This document shows positions 62,158 to 64,000 of a stretch of 64,000 bases of DNA, piece by piece. A model generated the notes under the pieces. That model searched no databases, was not told the DNA's origin, and saw only the letters and a list, made by a program, of their open reading frames with translations. This DNA comes from Streptomyces phaeolivaceus (GTDB lineage: Bacteria; Actinomycetota; Actinomycetes; Streptomycetales; Streptomycetaceae). Position numbers and translations under genes: made by a program. Each line of letters opens with the position of its first letter. Position 1 is the stretch's first letter. The DNA lies in NCBI RefSeq assembly GCF_009184865.1, contig NZ_CP045096.1, forward strand, positions 6,696,001-6,760,000, given 5' to 3'.

Positions 62158-62220
62158 GGGGCGCGGGGCTGTGCCGATATGCGGCTCCGCCGCGCGGGCG
62201 CGACAAGCCCCCACGCACCC
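62158..62220 (+). repeat. dispersed repeat copy B (after YihY gene)
   Basis: GGGGCGCGGGGCTGTG, then GCGGCTCCGCCGCG, then GCGACAAGCCCCC and ACGCACCCGCACC follow the stop codon immediately. Copy A lies at 49249-49312, and the palindrome at 22201-22240 shares both flanks (AGGGGCGCGGGG and AAGCCCCACGCACCC). Confidence 0.75.
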
Positions 62221-62237
62221 GCACCCCGCATCGGACA

Positions 62238-63569
62238 TCAACCAGGCAACCCCTCCCCGGAACCGCCTCCCTTCTTCCCCCGCAGAGGCCACTTCCGATT
62301 CACCAGGAACCCCCCACCGGCCACCAACACCAGCACACCCCCCACGATCCCGAGGGCGACCCCGACACCCCCACCCCCGCCGGAGGCCCCCGCGGCGACC
62401 GACTTGCCCCCCGCCCCACCCGAGGCGGACGCCGAAGCCGTGGCCCCCGCCCGCGCACTCGGCTCGGCATCCCCACCGGTGGTCTCCGCGCCCTTCGGCG
62501 GGACCAGCTCCCCCACCGGCGTCACCTTGCCCGCCGCCTTGAACCCCCAGTCGAACAGGCTCGCGGTCTCCTTGTAGACCTGGTTGTGCTCGTCCTTCTC
62601 CGGATGCATGACGGTGACCAGGAGGACCCGCCCGTCCCGCTCGGCGACCCCCGTGAAGGTCGCGCCCGCGTTCGTGGTGTTGCCGTTCTTCACACCCGCG
62701 ATGCCCTGATAGGAGTCGAGGCCGCTGTCCCCGGTGAGCAGCCGGTTGGTGTTCTGGATCTCGAAGGACGAACGGCTCTTCTTGCCGTTCTTCCCCTTCT
62801 TCGTCTCGCCCGGGAACTTCGCCCGCACGGTGGAGCAGTACTCCCGGAAGTCCTTCTTCTGCAGCCCCGACCTGGCGATCAGTGTCAGGTCGTACGCGGA
62901 CGACACCTGCCCCTTGGCGTCGTAGCCGTCCGGGCTGACCGCGTGCGTGTCGAGGGCCTGGAGTTCCTCGGCGTGCGCGTTCATGTCCGCGACGGTCTGC
63001 TTCACCCCGCCGTTCATGGCCGACAGGACATGTACCGCGTCATTGCCGGAGCGAAGGAAGACACCGAGCCACAGATCGTGGACGGTGTACGTCTCGTCCT
63101 CCTTTATGCCGACCATGCTGGAGCCCGCGCCGACGCCCGCGAGATCGGCCGGGGCGACCTTGTGCGCGTCGTCCTTGTTGAACTTCGGCAGCAGCGTGTC
63201 CGCGAACAGCATCTTCAGCGTGCTCGCCGGGGCCAGCCGCCAGTGCGCGTTGTGCGCGGCCAGCACCTCGCCCGACTCGGCGTCCGCGACGATCCAGGAA
63301 CGGGCGCTGATGCCCTTGGGCAGCACCGGCGCGTCACTGCCGAGACTGGCCTGGGTACCCGGTTCGCCCAGCGTTTCGCCGCCGACGGTCGACATGTTCG
63401 CCGGGGGAGTCGCGGACGGGGAGGCGCTCGGACTGGGTGACGGCTTCGCACCGAAGGCCGCGAAGGCCGGGCCGGCCGTGAGCGTCGACAGCGAGGTCAG
63501 CGAGAGGGACAGCAGGGTGGCTGAGGTGACCAGCAGGGGGCGCCTGGCGGTCTTCTTGGAGGCGGGCAC
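62238..63569 (-). CDS. D-alanyl-D-alanine carboxypeptidase (PBP5/DacC-like)
   Basis: About 443 residues. A signal peptide (cleaved near AFAA) and a Ser/Pro linker precede the penicillin-binding fold, with S-x-x-K at Ser116-Lys119 (ASTLKML), S-G-N at 174-176, and K-N-G at 294-296 in place of the common K-T-G. It trims terminal D-Ala from peptidoglycan pentapeptides. A C-terminal Gly/Ala-rich stretch and helix (VGVALGIVGGVLVLVAGGGF) with RKWPLRGKK anchor it. GTG 63569 gives the most natural signal peptide; ATG 63620 with GGGAAG upstream is the alternative. Confidence 0.92.
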   Translation of the reverse strand: MPASKKTARRPLLVTSATLLSLSLTSLSTLTAGPAFAAFGAKPSPSPSASPSATPPANMSTVGGETLGEPGTQASLGSDAPVLPKGISARSWIVADAESGEVLAAHNAHWRLAPASTLKMLFADTLLPKFNKDDAHKVAPADLAGVGAGSSMVGIKEDETYTVHDLWLGVFLRSGNDAVHVLSAMNGGVKQTVADMNAHAEELQALDTHAVSPDGYDAKGQVSSAYDLTLIARSGLQKKDFREYCSTVRAKFPGETKKGKNGKKSRSSFEIQNTNRLLTGDSGLDSYQGIAGVKNGNTTNAGATFTGVAERDGRVLLVTVMHPEKDEHNQVYKETASLFDWGFKAAGKVTPVGELVPPKGAETTGGDAEPSARAGATASASASGGAGGKSVAAGASGGGGGVGVALGIVGGVLVLVAGGGFLVNRKWPLRGKKGGGSGEGLPG

Positions 63570-63696
63570 GATCGAGAAAGTACATGGCTCCGACCGGTAA
63601 ATCCCACCGCAGCGCCCCATGGCTTCCCCGCCGCCGCTCACGCCCCCGCTCGCACCCCGGCGCGAGGACCCCGCGGCCGACGGCGATACTGAACCC

Positions 63697-63858
63697 ATGA
63701 AGCTCAGCCGCCCCCTCTCCTGGTTCCTGCTCGCCTTCGGGGTGTGGAGCTGGGTCATCTGGACCACCTTTCATGCGAAACTAACCACTACAGCGAGATC
63801 AGGACGAAAACAGCAGGTGAGAGCACATGACACCCTTCGTGTCCCTCTCGGCAAGTGA
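63697..63858 (+). CDS. SCO4848-type membrane protein, interrupted by integration
   Basis: The first 25 residues (MKLSRPLSWFLLAFGVWSWV, IWTTF) match what I remember of the N-terminus of the S. coelicolor protein SCO4848, a small two-helix membrane protein. After TTF the sequence departs (HAKLTTTARSGRKQQ) and stops at 63858 after 53 residues. The native protein is about 75-80 residues and has a second helix that is missing here. The break coincides with a phiBT1-type attachment site, so the 3' half should lie at the far end of the integrated element. Confidence 0.75.
   Translation: MKLSRPLSWFLLAFGVWSWVIWTTFHAKLTTTARSGRKQQVRAHDTLRVPLGK
63740..63826. other. attachment-site junction (phiBT1-type attL or attR)
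   Basis: Bases up to about 63771 (GGGGTGTGGAGCTGGGTCAT, CTGGACCACCTT) match the phiBT1 attB region within SCO4848 as I recall it. Beyond that point the DNA is element-derived, A-rich (CATGCGAAACTAACCACTAC) and leads straight into an integrase gene. The crossover lies near 63764-63772. Only one end is in the window. Confidence 0.7.
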
Positions 63859-64000
63859 GGCACTGGACACAGTTCGCGTAGCGGTTTACGCCCGACAGTC
63901 GAAGGCACGGCCCGACTCATCAGAGGCATCCCCGGAAGCACAGGTGAACGCAGGCGAGGCGCTGGCAGCGAGCAGAGGGTGGGAAGTCCGTCATACCTTC
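63827..64000 (+). CDS. large serine integrase, phiBT1-like (5' part; runs off the window)
   Basis: The visible 58 residues begin MTPFVSLSASEALDTVRVAV and continue YARQSKARPDSSEASPEAQ. The Y-A-R-Q-S stretch holds the catalytic serine of large serine recombinases. Order and wording closely resemble the phiBT1 integrase N-terminus (DTVRVFLYARQSKGR as remembered), fitting the att-site location. The resolvase domain, zinc ribbon and coiled coil lie beyond the window. AGGTGAGAGCAC precedes the ATG. It catalyses site-specific integration between attP and attB. Confidence 0.85.
   Translation, partial: MTPFVSLSASEALDTVRVAVYARQSKARPDSSEASPEAQVNAGEALAASRGWEVRHTF

Overview
The window is high-GC actinobacterial DNA, almost certainly a Streptomyces chromosome. 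Genes have strong G/C third-position bias, many GTG starts and ATGA/GTGA stop-start overlaps. The backbone order (PspC kinase, NLP/P60 hydrolases, pcrA, icmB, sucCD, purN-purH, folD, mdh, glyA, trpS, D-Ala carboxypeptidase, SCO4848-type protein) matches, from memory, the S. coelicolor core region around SCO4790-SCO4848. No rRNA, tRNA or CRISPR array was seen.

Layout. 0.3-6 kb: a DoxX protein, a small membrane protein, a PspC protein, and divergently a PspC-histidine kinase with a NarL-type regulator. 6-15 kb: two paralogous NLP/P60 hydrolases enclose an accessory insertion. This holds a decayed group II intron sitting at the start codon of a small membrane-protein gene, an IS21-type fragment inside that intron, and a roughly 1470-residue membrane protein with two P-loop modules (NACHT-like and KAP-like). 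A c-di-AMP riboswitch (ydaO type) precedes the second hydrolase. 15.5-22 kb: pcrA behind a RecA-NDp/PafBC-type DNA-damage promoter, an M23 peptidase, a lipase and icmB. 22-31 kb: a divergent five-gene set (DUF5691, SWIM zinc finger, MoxR-type AAA, DUF5682, VWA) whose shared intergenic region carries the same damage-promoter motif in both directions. 31-47 kb: a repeat-rich secreted protein, sucCD, a sigma-like membrane protein, a DUF6350 membrane protein, purNH, a Ser/Thr kinase with a peptidoglycan-binding tail, folD and a DUF3017 protein. 47-57 kb: two helix-turn-helix membrane proteins, mdh with an 18-bp palindromic operator candidate, a lipoprotein, a glutathionylspermidine-synthase-like ATP-grasp enzyme, glyA, trpS and a 2H phosphoesterase. 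57-61 kb: a complete-looking decaprenylphosphoryl-arabinose (DPA) set: DprE2, DprE1, a PAP2 phosphatase and a UbiA-type phosphoribosyltransferase. 61-64 kb: a long inverted repeat, a YihY/BrkB protein, a D-Ala-D-Ala carboxypeptidase and an SCO4848-type gene interrupted by a phiBT1-like attachment site and serine integrase. An integrated element therefore begins at the right edge.

Themes. Cell-wall remodelling is prominent: two NLP/P60, an M23, a carboxypeptidase, the kinase with a PG-binding tail and the DPA genes. DNA-damage control links pcrA with the SWIM/MoxR/VWA locus. The strongest candidates for something undescribed are the NACHT-KAP double NTPase, the damage-promoter-linked SWIM-MoxR-VWA-DUF5682-DUF5691 locus, and the nested intron/IS scar at a start codon. 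Family names are from memory of motifs; no database was searched.
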